Positions 1-10,043 are shown, numbered from the stretch's first letter. The stretch is DNA of 64,000 nt from Flavihumibacter sp. UBA7668 (GCF_002483205.1 NZ_DLHM01000004.1:882891-946890), one strand, 5' to 3'. Made by a program: numbers and translations. The notes: a model not told the origin generated them from the sequence alone.

Positions 1-1433
1 ATCCTGTAGATGCCAAGGATTTTGATGATGCCATTTCTTTCCGTTCTGTGAAAGGAGGATATGAAATCGGGGTACATATTGCCGATGTAAGCCATTATGT
101 GGAGCAGGATACGGAGTTGGATAAGGAGGCTTATAAGCGGGCTACATCCGTTTATTTGCCGGATCGGGTGAACCCCATGTTGCCGGAACGGATTTCTAAT
201 GAGCTTTGTTCCCTGCGTCCGCATGAAGATAAACTCACCTTTTCTGCGATTTTCCAAATGAATGCCCGCGGAGATGTGAAAGATTTCTGGCTGGGAAGAA
301 CCGTTATCCATTCTGATCATCGCTTCACCTATGAAGAAGTGCAGGAGATTATTGAATCGGAAGATGGATTATATAAGGAAGAAATTTTATTGCTGAATAA
401 ATTCGCACAACGTTTCCGTAAACAACGGTTTAAGAAAGGTGCGATTAATTTCTCCTCGCAGGAAGTCCGCTTTAAACTTGATGAAAACCGCAAGCCGATT
501 GGTATCATGATCAAAGAGAGTAAGGAAGCACATCAATTGATTGAGGAATTTATGTTGCTGGCTAATAGGACGGTGGCGGAATATGTCAGCAAAATTGAAG
601 TGAATAAAAAAACGCTTCCCTTCCCTTATCGGGTACACGACCAGCCGGATGAAGAAAAGCTGACTCCATTTGCTGCCTTCGCCAGAAAATTCGGACATGG
701 ATTTGATACCAAATCACCCGAACGCATTGCCGCTTCTTTTAACCAGTTATTACTGGATGTAAAAGGAAAGCCGGAACAGCATGTGCTGGAGCAATTGGGA
801 ATCCGTACCATGGCTAAAGCGGTGTACACCACCAAAAATATCGGACACTACGGATTGGGATTCGAACATTATGCGCATTTTACTTCGCCTATCCGTCGTT
901 ACCCGGATGTATTGGTGCACCGGGTTTTGCAGGAAGTGCTGGATGAAAAATTTCTTCCCGATAAAAAAATGGAAGAAAAATGCAAACACTGCAGTGAGCG
1001 GGAACGTGCTGCCATGGATGCAGAACGCGCTTCCAATAAATACAAGCAGGTAGAATACCTGATGAATTTTCTGGGGGAAGAATTTGATGGAGTAATCAGT
1101 GGCGTTTCCTCCTTTGGTTTCTGGGTTGAAACGGTGGAACATAAATGTGAGGGACTGGTAAGTATTGTAAGCTTATCGGACTATGATGATTTCAGGCATG
1201 TGGAAACAGATTATATGCTGGCCGGACGGCGATCGGGCAGAACCTTCCGAATGGGAGATAAGGTTCGTATTAAGGTGGTGGCAGCCAATTTGGAAAAACG
1301 ACAACTGGATTATGAGTGGGTAATTAGTACAGCCATAAAAGAAGAAGGTGGAACAGCTGCAGCAAGAAAAGCCACCACTAAGAAACCGGACACAAAAAAA
1401 TCCGCGGCAAAAAAATCAAAAAAGAAAAAATAA
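1..1433 (+). CDS. rnr: Ribonuclease R, 3' portion
   Basis: The gene enters from the left edge; the first complete codon is at base 3 and 476 residues are visible. It encodes a processive 3'-5' exoribonuclease that degrades structured RNA in the cytoplasm. The visible part begins inside the RNB catalytic domain at the metal-binding signature PVDAKDFDDA, whose aspartates hold the catalytic magnesium ions. Further RNB landmarks follow (HIADVSHYV, YLPDRVNPMLP, AHFTSPIRRYPDVLVHR). An S1 RNA-binding domain is encoded at about 1070-1310. The protein ends in a lysine-rich tail typical of RNase R and thought to help RNA unwinding. The N-terminal cold-shock domains lie outside the window. The next gene starts within a few bases of the stop, suggesting co-transcription. 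RNase II is less likely because of the basic tail. Confidence 0.95.
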   Translation, partial: PVDAKDFDDAISFRSVKGGYEIGVHIADVSHYVEQDTELDKEAYKRATSVYLPDRVNPMLPERISNELCSLRPHEDKLTFSAIFQMNARGDVKDFWLGRTVIHSDHRFTYEEVQEIIESEDGLYKEEILLLNKFAQRFRKQRFKKGAINFSSQEVRFKLDENRKPIGIMIKESKEAHQLIEEFMLLANRTVAEYVSKIEVNKKTLPFPYRVHDQPDEEKLTPFAAFARKFGHGFDTKSPERIAASFNQLLLDVKGKPEQHVLEQLGIRTMAKAVYTTKNIGHYGLGFEHYAHFTSPIRRYPDVLVHRVLQEVLDEKFLPDKKMEEKCKHCSERERAAMDAERASNKYKQVEYLMNFLGEEFDGVISGVSSFGFWVETVEHKCEGLVSIVSLSDYDDFRHVETDYMLAGRRSGRTFRMGDKVRIKVVAANLEKRQLDYEWVISTAIKEEGGTAAARKATTKKPDTKKSAAKKSKKKK

Positions 1434-1437
1434 GGCA

Positions 1438-2430
1438 TTGGAAGAATCCATTAGTATAAACAAGTTTATCAGTGATACCGGCTATTGTTCTCGCAGGGAA
1501 GCCGATGAGTTAATTAAAACGGGAAGGGTATTATTGAATGGGCGACCCGCCAAACTGGGCAATCGCTTCAAGCCCGGCGATGAAGTGGAAGTGGATGGCA
1601 GCCTGATTACCCGCAAGCACAAAGAGAAACCGGTTTATCTCCTGTTGAATAAACCAATGGGAATCACTACTACAACTGAAGAACATGTGCAGGGAAATAT
1701 TATTTCTTTTCTAAATTACCCAAAACGGATTTTTCCCATTGGCCGTTTGGATAAGGATTCAGAAGGATTGATTCTGCTGACCAATGATGGCGATATCGTA
1801 AATAAGGTGTTGCGCGCGGGAAATTCCCACGAAAAAGAATACCAGGTTCGGGTGCATAAACCCATAGCGCAGGGTTTTGTAGAAAAAATGGAAGCGGGCA
1901 TTCCAATGCTGGGTACGGTTACACTTCCCTGTAAGGTTCGGGTTACGGGTAAGCAGAGTTTTACCATCATCCTAACGCAGGGGCTTAACCGACAGATCCG
2001 CCGTATGTGTGAAGAGCTGGGTTATGAAGTTACCGCCTTGAAAAGAGTGCGTATCATGCACCTGCAACTCAGTACCCTGGCAACCGGAAAATGGCGTTAC
2101 CTGAGTGAAGTGGAAATTGAAAAACTGAAAGAAGCAATTGAAGAATCGTCGGCTGCTCCAGTAAAAAATAAACGAAAGGTACAGCCTCCGAAAATAGCGT
2201 TCAGAATAAAGGAAGAAGACAAACCGAAAGTTGAGTCTAAGCCTGATATCAAGTATAAATCCGGAATTAAGGCAAAAATTAAAGGTATGCCCGCGGCAAA
2301 AAAGAAAACCGGAGGAGCTTACAAGGGTCCAAAGAAAGACAGTTCGCAGGAAGAAGCCAAAGCAGCTTCAAGAGAGCCTGCAAAAAAAGGCTCTTACAGA
2401 GCCTTCAAGGAAAAAGGGAGACAGCGTTAA
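1438..2430 (+). CDS. rluF: 23S rRNA pseudouridine synthase, RluF type
   Basis: This enzyme converts a uridine of 23S rRNA to pseudouridine; RluF acts around position 2604 in E. coli numbering. An S4 RNA-binding domain (INKFISDTGYCSRREADELI) is followed by the RsuA/RluF catalytic domain with GRLDKDSEGLILLTNDGD, catalytic Asp at about residue 105. The stretch NKVLRAGNSHEKEY is close to RluF, less so to RluB or RluE. About 100 C-terminal residues form a Lys/Glu/Ala-rich basic tail absent from E. coli RluF. I chose TTG at 1438 because the only upstream ATG (1348) overlaps the rnr tail by 86 bases and adds only low-complexity residues that are a shadow of the rnr lysine codons. Probably translated with rnr. 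Confidence 0.88.
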   Translation: MEESISINKFISDTGYCSRREADELIKTGRVLLNGRPAKLGNRFKPGDEVEVDGSLITRKHKEKPVYLLLNKPMGITTTTEEHVQGNIISFLNYPKRIFPIGRLDKDSEGLILLTNDGDIVNKVLRAGNSHEKEYQVRVHKPIAQGFVEKMEAGIPMLGTVTLPCKVRVTGKQSFTIILTQGLNRQIRRMCEELGYEVTALKRVRIMHLQLSTLATGKWRYLSEVEIEKLKEAIEESSAAPVKNKRKVQPPKIAFRIKEEDKPKVESKPDIKYKSGIKAKIKGMPAAKKKTGGAYKGPKKDSSQEEAKAASREPAKKGSYRAFKEKGRQR

Positions 2431-2447
2431 ATCGCAGTTCGATCCCA

Positions 2448-4586
2448 TTACCAGCCGCCGCCGCCGCCGCCGCCACCGCCACCACCACTTGAACCACCTC
2501 CACGGCTACCGCCGCTGCTACTGCTGGGCGGTGTGGAGGAGGAAGAAATGGTACTGGATAAACCCGATGAAACACCCCGGGTAAGATCAGCAAACTGGAG
2601 ATTTCGAGCAAAGCCCCTACCTGCATGAAAATAAGCTGGCTGATACCCGCTTTCCAATGCTTTATTGAGAATCTCATCAAATTGATTGGCCCAGGAGTTT
2701 TCTACTTTTAACGCAATGGCATAGGGCAGGTATCGTTCAAAGAGTTCCAATGTTTTTTCGGGCGGAGTAAGGGTTTCAAAGACCCTTTTTTCGGTTTGAT
2801 CGAGGTATAAGCGAAAGCCTTCAATATGATCGGCAATTTCCCGTCCTTTCTCCGAATAAGCAGGCATTATTCTGTAAAAAACAATTTGCATCACTAAAAG
2901 AGTCAATAGGCAAATTGCAGCAAAAATTCCAAGAGGAACGGTGAAGTTCATGATGAGAAAGATGATACTTGCTGCAAAAGCAGCGACCAGTAAGAAACTT
3001 CCTAAAAACAAATAACCGCGATTCAGTGAAAAGTATCCGCTGTTGGAATAGCCCTTGGTTTGCTGGATCTGAAACTGGTTTTTTAGCCTTGTTTCAAGAG
3101 AGGTGTAAAGGGATTTTAAGGTGCTGTTATAGGTTCCCGGTTTTAATTTGAGGCCATATAATGCAGCTACATCAAAGCCAAAATGATTCACCAGGGAGGC
3201 ATTGGACGTTTTAGCTACGGAAGTAGGTTTGTTGAACTGGTATTCTGTTCCGGAAAACCAGCTGCTTCCTTTATTCACTTCAATTTCCAGTTTTTTATGT
3301 ACCGCGGCATCCACCAGGCTGGCTACGAACAGATGACTACCATATTGTTGTTGATAAAGGTATCCGAGATCAGCGGGCCGATAGTTGGCGGGTGGTTCAA
3401 ATTGTGGATAGATGACTCCTTTTTTTGGATCACGGCCTTTTTTGTTCCAGCTTCTCCAGTTATAAAAAAAGACAATAATAATAATCAGCAGTAAAACGGG
3501 TACCAGCCAGTTGGCACGAAGAAAATTAAGGAAATTGGCTGTACTGCCCGGAGCAATCAAAATACCTTTTTGAATATCGGCTGCAATTGTCAGGCCTTCA
3601 TAACTATTGAGTCCATGGATGGTTTGAAACTCAATACTGTTTCCGCCGGTTGCTGTTGCCGTACAGAATTGATCTGTAGAGCCAAATAACCCGGTATAAC
3701 ATTTAGCAGCAGCAATTTTTGCCTTTTCAGGAAAATGAAGGGAGGCACTTACCGTATCGAAGCGGAATACCCATCCATTGCCATTTACATTCCAATACAA
3801 TTCATCGCGATCGGAATGGAAGATCAATTGGCGGTTGGTGGTGTAAACAAGCTGGTATATAAAAATCCCTTTTGGCAGTAGTATATCTGCATCGCCGATC
3901 TGAATTCTTGTTCCATTATCAAGGGACTGCGTACTGTAGGGCTCTTCCTTTCCATCCTTTGTTACGGATTTTAGGTTGAAACCGGTATGCACCCAGTAAC
4001 CGTCTTTATGCTGGTACTTGGTAGGGAAATCGCGAACAATTCCTCTTTTAATATCATCATTTTCGGAAAGTGTACCGCCTTCTCCGTTATAGATTTTAAT
4101 GGTTTCCGTTACCTGAATTTCTCCTGAAGCAAGTATGTTCAGCTCTGAATGGAAACGGATCACGCGGTCAGATTCATCGCCTTCCAATAAAGGATAAACG
4201 GATGCCGGAGTGGCAATAATTCGGGTCAGTGCTTCCTGAACGGGTTGCAGGTATTGCTGTTGAATCGCAGTAAATGCAGGAGATCCGGGTTCCGGATTCT
4301 TAGATTCCGTTTTTTTATCCAGTACCCGATAGGAAAACAGCACAAATGATTTTATCAATTCGGCTATACGTGGCCGGTAAGCAGCATATCGCTCTGAGAA
4401 AATTGCCGGACCAATTTGATTCTTTTGAGCTGCAGATCGGAGGGCAGATGCTGTAACGGAGTCCAGCTTTGCCGGAGATAGAAAACGGGCAGCATTTTCG
4501 GTAATTAAAAAAGGTTCCTGCGACCAGGAGCATATGCTTATAATACAACAAAAAATAAGCAGGCAAACTGATTTAAAATAGTGCAT
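2448..4586 (-). CDS. DUF2207 family membrane protein with Gly-rich C-terminus
   Basis: An exported, membrane-anchored protein of about 712 residues and unknown biochemical role. It has a signal peptide (MHYFKSVCLLIFCCIISICSWSQ), an extracytoplasmic region with the DUF2207 beta-rich fold at about residues 150-330, a transmembrane helix near 365-385, the family hallmark GRDPKKGVIYPQFEPP just after it, a cytosolic stretch, and two further membrane helices (GSFLLVAAFAASIIFLI and GIFAAICLLTLLVMQIVF). The end is a Ser/Gly run finishing in polyglycine and Trp, a common ending in this family. The first 100 residues after the signal are an extra segment I do not recognise. ATG at 4586 is preferred over the TTG six bases upstream. 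It follows lemA by 11 bases; LemA and DUF2207 proteins are often encoded together. Confidence 0.85.
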   Translation of the reverse strand: MHYFKSVCLLIFCCIISICSWSQEPFLITENAARFLSPAKLDSVTASALRSAAQKNQIGPAIFSERYAAYRPRIAELIKSFVLFSYRVLDKKTESKNPEPGSPAFTAIQQQYLQPVQEALTRIIATPASVYPLLEGDESDRVIRFHSELNILASGEIQVTETIKIYNGEGGTLSENDDIKRGIVRDFPTKYQHKDGYWVHTGFNLKSVTKDGKEEPYSTQSLDNGTRIQIGDADILLPKGIFIYQLVYTTNRQLIFHSDRDELYWNVNGNGWVFRFDTVSASLHFPEKAKIAAAKCYTGLFGSTDQFCTATATGGNSIEFQTIHGLNSYEGLTIAADIQKGILIAPGSTANFLNFLRANWLVPVLLLIIIIVFFYNWRSWNKKGRDPKKGVIYPQFEPPANYRPADLGYLYQQQYGSHLFVASLVDAAVHKKLEIEVNKGSSWFSGTEYQFNKPTSVAKTSNASLVNHFGFDVAALYGLKLKPGTYNSTLKSLYTSLETRLKNQFQIQQTKGYSNSGYFSLNRGYLFLGSFLLVAAFAASIIFLIMNFTVPLGIFAAICLLTLLVMQIVFYRIMPAYSEKGREIADHIEGFRLYLDQTEKRVFETLTPPEKTLELFERYLPYAIALKVENSWANQFDEILNKALESGYQPAYFHAGRGFARNLQFADLTRGVSSGLSSTISSSSTPPSSSSGGSRGGGSSGGGGGGGGGGGW
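2454..2489. repeat. GCC trinucleotide repeat encoding a polyglycine tail
   Basis: On the plus strand there are seven consecutive GCC triplets (2454-2474), followed by alternating ACC and GCC triplets. On the minus strand these are GGC/GGT glycine codons forming the C-terminal polyglycine run of the DUF2207 protein. Pure trinucleotide runs like this can change copy number by slippage without breaking the frame. Confidence 0.8.
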
Positions 4587-4597
4587 AGGCAATAAGG

Positions 4598-5155
4598 TTA
4601 GGATCCAAATCGAACAGAAGGAACTTCCCTGCTCTCGGATGATTCTTCAAAAAATGGTTCAGTTTTAAAGTTGAAAATTCCGGCAACCAGGTTACTAGGA
4701 AATACTTCAACGGAAGAATTAAAGGTTCTGACCGTGGCATTATAGTACCTGCGGCTTTGATTGAGGCTGGTTTCTATTTCTTTCAGATCCTGTTGCAATT
4801 GAAGAAAATTTTGGTTTGCTTTCAGGTCGGGATAGTCCTCTGCCAATGCAAAAAAATTAGCAAGTGCTGAATTGAGCTGATTGCTGGCTTTTATCTGTTC
4901 ACCAGGCGTATTGCTTGTCTGGAGTTGATTGCGCCATTTAATTACATCGGTCAGGGTGCTGCTTTCATGGAGCGCATATCCCTTAACCGTTTCAACCAGG
5001 TTAGGGATCAGGTCGTTTCTTTGCTGCAGGAAGGTGCCGATTCCACTCCATCCTTCCCGTACAAGTAAACGTTGTTTAACCAGTCGGTTATACAAAAAAA
5101 TCAATACAACAGCCAGTAAAATAAACAGGATCAGAAGCAGGTATGCGATTGACAT
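4598..5155 (-). CDS. lemA: LemA family protein
   Basis: A 185-residue protein with one N-terminal membrane helix (SIAYLLLILFILLAVVLIFLYN) followed by an alpha-helical LemA domain. Recognisable family features are the region around VREGWSGIGTFLQQRNDLIP, the NLVETVKGYA helix, NQLNSALANFFALAEDYPDLKAN, and the ending with SRRYYNATVRTFN and FPSNLVAGIFNF. LemA proteins are found in most bacteria with no settled biochemical function; they are thought to be coiled-coil proteins on the outer face of the inner membrane. Length and motif order are normal. It is the first gene of a two-gene minus-strand operon with the DUF2207 protein. Confidence 0.92.
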   Translation of the reverse strand: MSIAYLLLILFILLAVVLIFLYNRLVKQRLLVREGWSGIGTFLQQRNDLIPNLVETVKGYALHESSTLTDVIKWRNQLQTSNTPGEQIKASNQLNSALANFFALAEDYPDLKANQNFLQLQQDLKEIETSLNQSRRYYNATVRTFNSSVEVFPSNLVAGIFNFKTEPFFEESSESREVPSVRFGS

Positions 5156-5257
5156 GGATTAATTTTATATATAATACTACGGTTTTTCAGGAAATTTTCT
5201 AAAAAAGATTAAACATATCAGGGAACTGGTATTATTGCAAAAACACGGTTGTTAAAC

Positions 5258-7576
5258 ATGCGGAAAACTTTTCAGGAAATAGCTAAACAGGCCCCGGTTG
5301 GATTGTGCATACTTATGGGAAGCGATTTCATTGTGGAAATGGCCAATGATGCGTACCTGGAATTAATCGATAAACCATCAGATGCAATAATTGGGAAACC
5401 ACTTTTTGAAATACTGCCTGAAGTTAAGGAGCAGGTTGAACCTATTTTGTTAAACGTCCTGAAAACCGGAAATCCCTTTACCGCAACTGATTTTGAGGTA
5501 AAGCTGGAAAGGGCCGGTAAGTCGCAAACGGGCTTTTTTAATCTGATTTATCAGCCCCTTAGAAATGAGGAGAGTGAAATTGTCGGAATAATTGTAATTG
5601 CGTCTGAAGTCACAGAACTGGTTCTATCAAGGCAGCAACTTGAGCAAAGAGAAAAGAATTTTCGAAAAATGGTGATGGAGTCACCTATTGCCATGGCTAT
5701 AATTCGGGGTCCTGAAATGATCATTGAAATGGCCAATACCTCCATGCTTACCCGTTTCTGGAGACGCACTACGCAGGAGGTAGAGGGTAAAAAACTGGTA
5801 GCGGTATTTCCAGAATTAGCCGGACAGGCATTTCCGGATTTAATCAGGCAGGTTATGGAAAACGGAGAAGTCTATCGGGATAAAGAAGTAGAAGCATATG
5901 TTGATGCAAAGGACGGCCGACAAATATTTTATATTGACATAGAATATACTCCCTTAAGAGAAGATATCAATTCTGCAGTTTCCGGGGTGATGATTAGTGC
6001 TTATGATGTAACTGAAACGGTAAAGGCAAAGCGGTTGGCCAAAGAAGCTGAAGAACGGTTACAAATGGCCATCAATGCTACCGGCATGGGTAATTATGAG
6101 GTAGATCTGCTGACGAATGAAATGTATTATTCCAGAGGATTTCTTGAAATATTTGGTGTGGATCCCGATGCACCGGTAGGTCGCAATGACCTCGTATCCC
6201 GAATCCATCCGGATGATTTAACAATAAGAAAGCAAGCCCACGAACGATCTCTTAAAACCGGTGTATTGGAGTACGAATTCAGGGTTTATCGTAAGGAAAA
6301 GGAATTACATTGGCTGAAAGCCTGGGGAAAGGTACAATTTGATCAGGAAGGAAAGCCCATCCGGCTTACCGGAACTATACTTGATATTACTGAAGAGAAA
6401 TCAACGATGCTTGCTCTGCGGACAAGTGAGCAGAAATTTCGTACACTGGCTGATACGCTGCCAGCCATGGTATGGATCAGTGATGCAGAAGGAAATCTTT
6501 ATTACTTTAATAAATCAGTGCATGAATATTCAGGATATAACGCAGAAGAATTAGACAAAGTGGGCTGGCTTGAAATTGTTCATCCGGATGACAGGGAAGA
6601 AAATATAAAATACTGGATGGCCTCCATTCAAACAGGCGAACCGTTTTTATTTGAGCATCGGTTTCGCCGGCATGATGGTGTTTATCGGTGGCAATTAAGC
6701 AGGGCTGTACCGCAATATAACGAAGAGGGGCAAATAGAAATGTGGGTGGGCAGCAGCACGGATATCCACGAACATAAAGTATTTACTGATGAACTGGAAT
6801 TACAGGTGGAAGAAAGGACACAGGAATTAAAAAACTCCAATGAAGCGCTGATCAATTCAAATACGGAACTGGCACAATTTGCTTATGTGGCCAGTCATGA
6901 TTTGCAGGAACCACTCCGTAAAATACAAACCTTTGCATCGCTTGTTGCTGAACTGGAGAAAAGCCGTTTGTCAGAAAAAGGTGCGGAGATTCTGCAACGC
7001 CTACGTTCAACGGCGGAACGAATGCAACAACTGGTTCTGGATCTACTTTCGTATTCCCGTGTAAATAAAATGGATAACCATTTTGCCAGAACCGACCTGG
7101 GTTATATGGTCAATACCATTGTGCAGCAATTGGATGATGGCCTTGAACAGAGAAAAATACAGTTGGATCTGGATCCCCTGCCGATTATATGGGCCATCCC
7201 ATTCCAGATGGAGCAATTATTTACTAACCTGCTTAGTAATGCTATCAAATTTTCTGATCTATCTAAAAATTCGGTGATACAGATCCGATATAAAAGATGG
7301 GAACCAGGAAGTGTCGTGGAGCCGGAATTGAATCCTGCCTGGGCCTACCACCAAATTGATGTGGAAGACAATGGAATTGGTTTCGACAACTCTTATCGGG
7401 AAAAAATATTTCAGGTTTTCCAACGACTTCATGGTAAGGAATCCTTCCCCGGAACAGGAATTGGTCTCGCGATTTGTAAAAAAATTGTCGATAATCATCA
7501 GGGATATATAAGTGCGCAGGGGGAAACCGGACAGGGAGCAAGCTTCAGGATTTATTTACCTGATTTTTCTTCCTAA
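5258..7576 (+). CDS. Multi-PAS sensor histidine kinase
   Basis: A 772-residue probable signalling kinase with no predicted membrane segments, so likely cytoplasmic. Four PAS-type modules precede the kinase, at about residues 8-120, 135-255, 265-385 and 390-510; the last two have PAS_3/PAC signatures such as IHPDDLTIRKQAHERS and HRFRRHDGVYRWQLSRAVP. A short coiled coil (LELQVEERTQELKNSNEALI) leads to the HisKA dimerisation domain with H-box VASHDLQEPLRK, phospho-acceptor His at about 547. The HATPase_c domain has the N-box LLSNAIKFSD, G1 DVEDNGIGF and G2 GTGIGLAICKKI. There is no receiver domain and no response regulator nearby, so it is an orphan kinase here. ATG 5258 is chosen over TTG 5249. 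The 3' end overlaps the convergent ATPase gene by 32 bases. Confidence 0.93.
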   Translation: MRKTFQEIAKQAPVGLCILMGSDFIVEMANDAYLELIDKPSDAIIGKPLFEILPEVKEQVEPILLNVLKTGNPFTATDFEVKLERAGKSQTGFFNLIYQPLRNEESEIVGIIVIASEVTELVLSRQQLEQREKNFRKMVMESPIAMAIIRGPEMIIEMANTSMLTRFWRRTTQEVEGKKLVAVFPELAGQAFPDLIRQVMENGEVYRDKEVEAYVDAKDGRQIFYIDIEYTPLREDINSAVSGVMISAYDVTETVKAKRLAKEAEERLQMAINATGMGNYEVDLLTNEMYYSRGFLEIFGVDPDAPVGRNDLVSRIHPDDLTIRKQAHERSLKTGVLEYEFRVYRKEKELHWLKAWGKVQFDQEGKPIRLTGTILDITEEKSTMLALRTSEQKFRTLADTLPAMVWISDAEGNLYYFNKSVHEYSGYNAEELDKVGWLEIVHPDDREENIKYWMASIQTGEPFLFEHRFRRHDGVYRWQLSRAVPQYNEEGQIEMWVGSSTDIHEHKVFTDELELQVEERTQELKNSNEALINSNTELAQFAYVASHDLQEPLRKIQTFASLVAELEKSRLSEKGAEILQRLRSTAERMQQLVLDLLSYSRVNKMDNHFARTDLGYMVNTIVQQLDDGLEQRKIQLDLDPLPIIWAIPFQMEQLFTNLLSNAIKFSDLSKNSVIQIRYKRWEPGSVVEPELNPAWAYHQIDVEDNGIGFDNSYREKIFQVFQRLHGKESFPGTGIGLAICKKIVDNHQGYISAQGETGQGASFRIYLPDFSS

Positions 7577-10043
7577 GAAGTAAGTATGCTTTTACCGGTT
7601 CCATCCACAATACAGACAAGGATCCGGCAAGCAGGCTAACCAGGTAATAGTGGATATCAAGTTCACTGAATCCAAAAAAACTCCGAAAGGAGGGAATCAA
7701 TAGAAGTAAGAGGGTTATTGCCAGGGTTATCAATATAATAATCGGAACAAGTTTATTTGGATACCGGATGGTGGTAAAAATAGTATAGTGAAAGGACCGG
7801 TTAACAAGGGTTAGAAAAATATTGGCTGTAATAAGGGTGAGAAATACCATGGTGCGTACTCCATCTTCATCTGATCCGGAACCAACAGCATACTGATACA
7901 TTCCCAAACATGCAGCAGTAATAACCAGTCCTTGAAAAATGCTTACACTTAGTTCCCGCCAGCTAAAAAATGTAGCCTGAAAAGGACGGGGAGGAGCCTG
8001 CATGGTACCTGCTTCCATTGGTTCGTTTTCATAAATGATCGAACAGGTTGGTCCCATTATCAATTCCAGAAAGATAACATGGACCGGCGTAAAAATAGAA
8101 GGATAAATCCATCCTAAAGCCAGTGGTAAAAATACTGTCAGTATAATAGGAATATGTATTGATATTATATAACGGATGGCTTTTTTCAGGTTGGAATAAA
8201 TCTTTCGACCCATGCCAACAGCGTCTACCATCTTACCCAAATCATCGTCTGTTAATACCAATGAAGCGGCTTTCTTAGCAAGTTCCGAACCTTTATCACC
8301 CATGGCAATTCCGATATGGGCAGCTTTCAAAGCGGGTCCATCATTCACTCCATCACCCGTCATGGCAACCACTTCATTCCTGCTTTTCAGGTTTTCAATA
8401 ATAGTCAGTTTTGCTTCAGGAAACATTCTCGCAAAAACCTGGTGTTTGTCTATCTGTTTAGTTAATTCAGGTGGTGTCAGGTTCATCAGTTCCGCACCTT
8501 CTATAACGGTATCGCTTCCTCGAAATCCGATTTCACGGGCAATAGCCTGAGTGGTAAGGGCATTATCACCGGTTAATATTTTAACCTTTATTCCCGCTTC
8601 GTAAAATGCATTTATTACATTGGAAATTTCCGGTTTGGGAGGATCATAAAATGCTACCAATCCAAGTAAACGGAAGGTGAATTGCTGTTGCTGTTCAGGG
8701 TAGTTGGTTGCATTTTCCGGAAAATCAGCTTCTGCAACGGCAAGTACCCGATAGCCTTTTGAGGCGAACTCCTGCACAAGGTTCTCAGCCATATTCAGAG
8801 GCATCTTGTCCATATTTGATACTGCAAAAATGGCTTCCGGAGCTCCTTTGGCAGCTATGACGCGCCGGCCATCCGTGGCTCTGAAAATATGTGTCATCAT
8901 AGGAGGTTTTCCTCCCAGAGGATATTCTTTTTCCATTTGAAAAACTGGCCGCTCATCTTTTTGTACTGAAGCTGCATAGGCTTCGTGAAGGGCTTTTTCC
9001 ATTGGATCAAAAGGGATGGGCTCGCTGGCAAACATAGCCACCCTTATAAGTTCAGCGTCTTTTGATTTATCAGGCCCACTATAGACTGCTGCCAGACTCA
9101 TTTTATTTTCTGTCAGCGTTCCTGTTTTATCCGTGCAGATAACAGAAGCTGATCCAAGTGCCTCTACTGTTGTGGTTTGTTTTACAATGATACCCATTTG
9201 CAGGAGCCGCCAGGCACCCAATGCCATAAAGGTGGTAAATGCAACCGGTATTTCTTCCGGCAATATGCTCATGGCCAGCGTGAGTGCTTTCAATAAACTA
9301 TCCAATAACAGGCGCGTTTTCAGGTAATGAATCAGCCAAACCACCAGGAATACCAGTATGCCAGCTAATGCCATTTTCTTTACAAAGGAGGCGATCTGTT
9401 TCTGAAGAGGCGTTTGCTCCTCTTTCATGCTTGCCATCTGCTTTCCGATCTGCCCCAACTTCGTCTGTTGACCAATTGCGGTTACTTCTGCGATGGCGAG
9501 TCCACCCGTTACGAAAGTTCCCTGGAACAATAGGTTGAGAGGGCTATTCACTTCTTTGGAAACGGTAAAGGATTCACCAGTTAGTATAGATTCATTTACA
9601 CTACAGTCATTTGCCTGGATAATTTTTCCATCTGCCGGAATCAACCCACCTTCTTCCACAATAAACAAATCTCCTGGTACGAGTTCTCGTGAAGGAATAT
9701 TGATTTCTGTTCCGGCCCTAATCACCCGGGCAACCGGTTCCGTCAGTTTTTTCAATGCATCCAATGCATGCCTGCTTCTCGCATCCTGATAGATTGAAAT
9801 AGTACTTACCAGTATTATTGCAAAACCCATGAATACACCTTCATTAGTTTGTCCACTTATGAAATACAATATAGCAGCAGCCAGTAAAAGCAAAAACATA
9901 GGTTCCTTTACCAGGTTTTTCAATGCTCTCCAAAAAGGTGCTTCTTTTTTATGATACGATTCATTCCAGCCATGGGTTGCCCTTGCAATTGCCACTTCTT
10001 CCATACTTAGTCCGGTAAATGAAGACGATGATGGATTTGGCAT
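7545..10043 (-). CDS. Cation-translocating P-type ATPase (P2-like)
   Basis: An 832-residue inner-membrane ion pump driven by ATP. An N-terminal cation-ATPase domain (about 8-65) is followed by two membrane helices, the actuator domain with TGES (155-158), helices M3/M4 with PEEIP (262-266) in place of the PEGLP of Ca2+-ATPases, the phosphorylation loop DKTGTLTE (Asp305), the nucleotide-binding domain, the hinge TGDGVNDGPALKAA, and about six C-terminal helices. The layout resembles Ca2+-transporting P2 ATPases, but the altered PEEIP motif leaves the ion uncertain; Ca2+, Mn2+ or Mg2+ are possible. It is a single gene, convergent with and overlapping the histidine kinase gene. No metal-binding N-terminal domain of the copper or zinc type is present. 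Confidence 0.9.
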   Translation of the reverse strand: MPNPSSSSFTGLSMEEVAIARATHGWNESYHKKEAPFWRALKNLVKEPMFLLLLAAAILYFISGQTNEGVFMGFAIILVSTISIYQDARSRHALDALKKLTEPVARVIRAGTEINIPSRELVPGDLFIVEEGGLIPADGKIIQANDCSVNESILTGESFTVSKEVNSPLNLLFQGTFVTGGLAIAEVTAIGQQTKLGQIGKQMASMKEEQTPLQKQIASFVKKMALAGILVFLVVWLIHYLKTRLLLDSLLKALTLAMSILPEEIPVAFTTFMALGAWRLLQMGIIVKQTTTVEALGSASVICTDKTGTLTENKMSLAAVYSGPDKSKDAELIRVAMFASEPIPFDPMEKALHEAYAASVQKDERPVFQMEKEYPLGGKPPMMTHIFRATDGRRVIAAKGAPEAIFAVSNMDKMPLNMAENLVQEFASKGYRVLAVAEADFPENATNYPEQQQQFTFRLLGLVAFYDPPKPEISNVINAFYEAGIKVKILTGDNALTTQAIAREIGFRGSDTVIEGAELMNLTPPELTKQIDKHQVFARMFPEAKLTIIENLKSRNEVVAMTGDGVNDGPALKAAHIGIAMGDKGSELAKKAASLVLTDDDLGKMVDAVGMGRKIYSNLKKAIRYIISIHIPIILTVFLPLALGWIYPSIFTPVHVIFLELIMGPTCSIIYENEPMEAGTMQAPPRPFQATFFSWRELSVSIFQGLVITAACLGMYQYAVGSGSDEDGVRTMVFLTLITANIFLTLVNRSFHYTIFTTIRYPNKLVPIIILITLAITLLLLLIPSFRSFFGFSELDIHYYLVSLLAGSLSVLWMEPVKAYLLLRKKNQVNKS

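Noticed and set aside
750..1142. 130-codon minus-strand open frame inside rnr
   Set aside because: It is a shadow of the RNase R coding sequence, which shows conserved RNB motifs on the plus strand.
2454..2489. Repeat as a possible CRISPR or mobile-element end
   Set aside because: The units are three bases long and explained by glycine codons. No spacer pattern, terminal inverted repeat or transposase gene is present here or elsewhere in the window.
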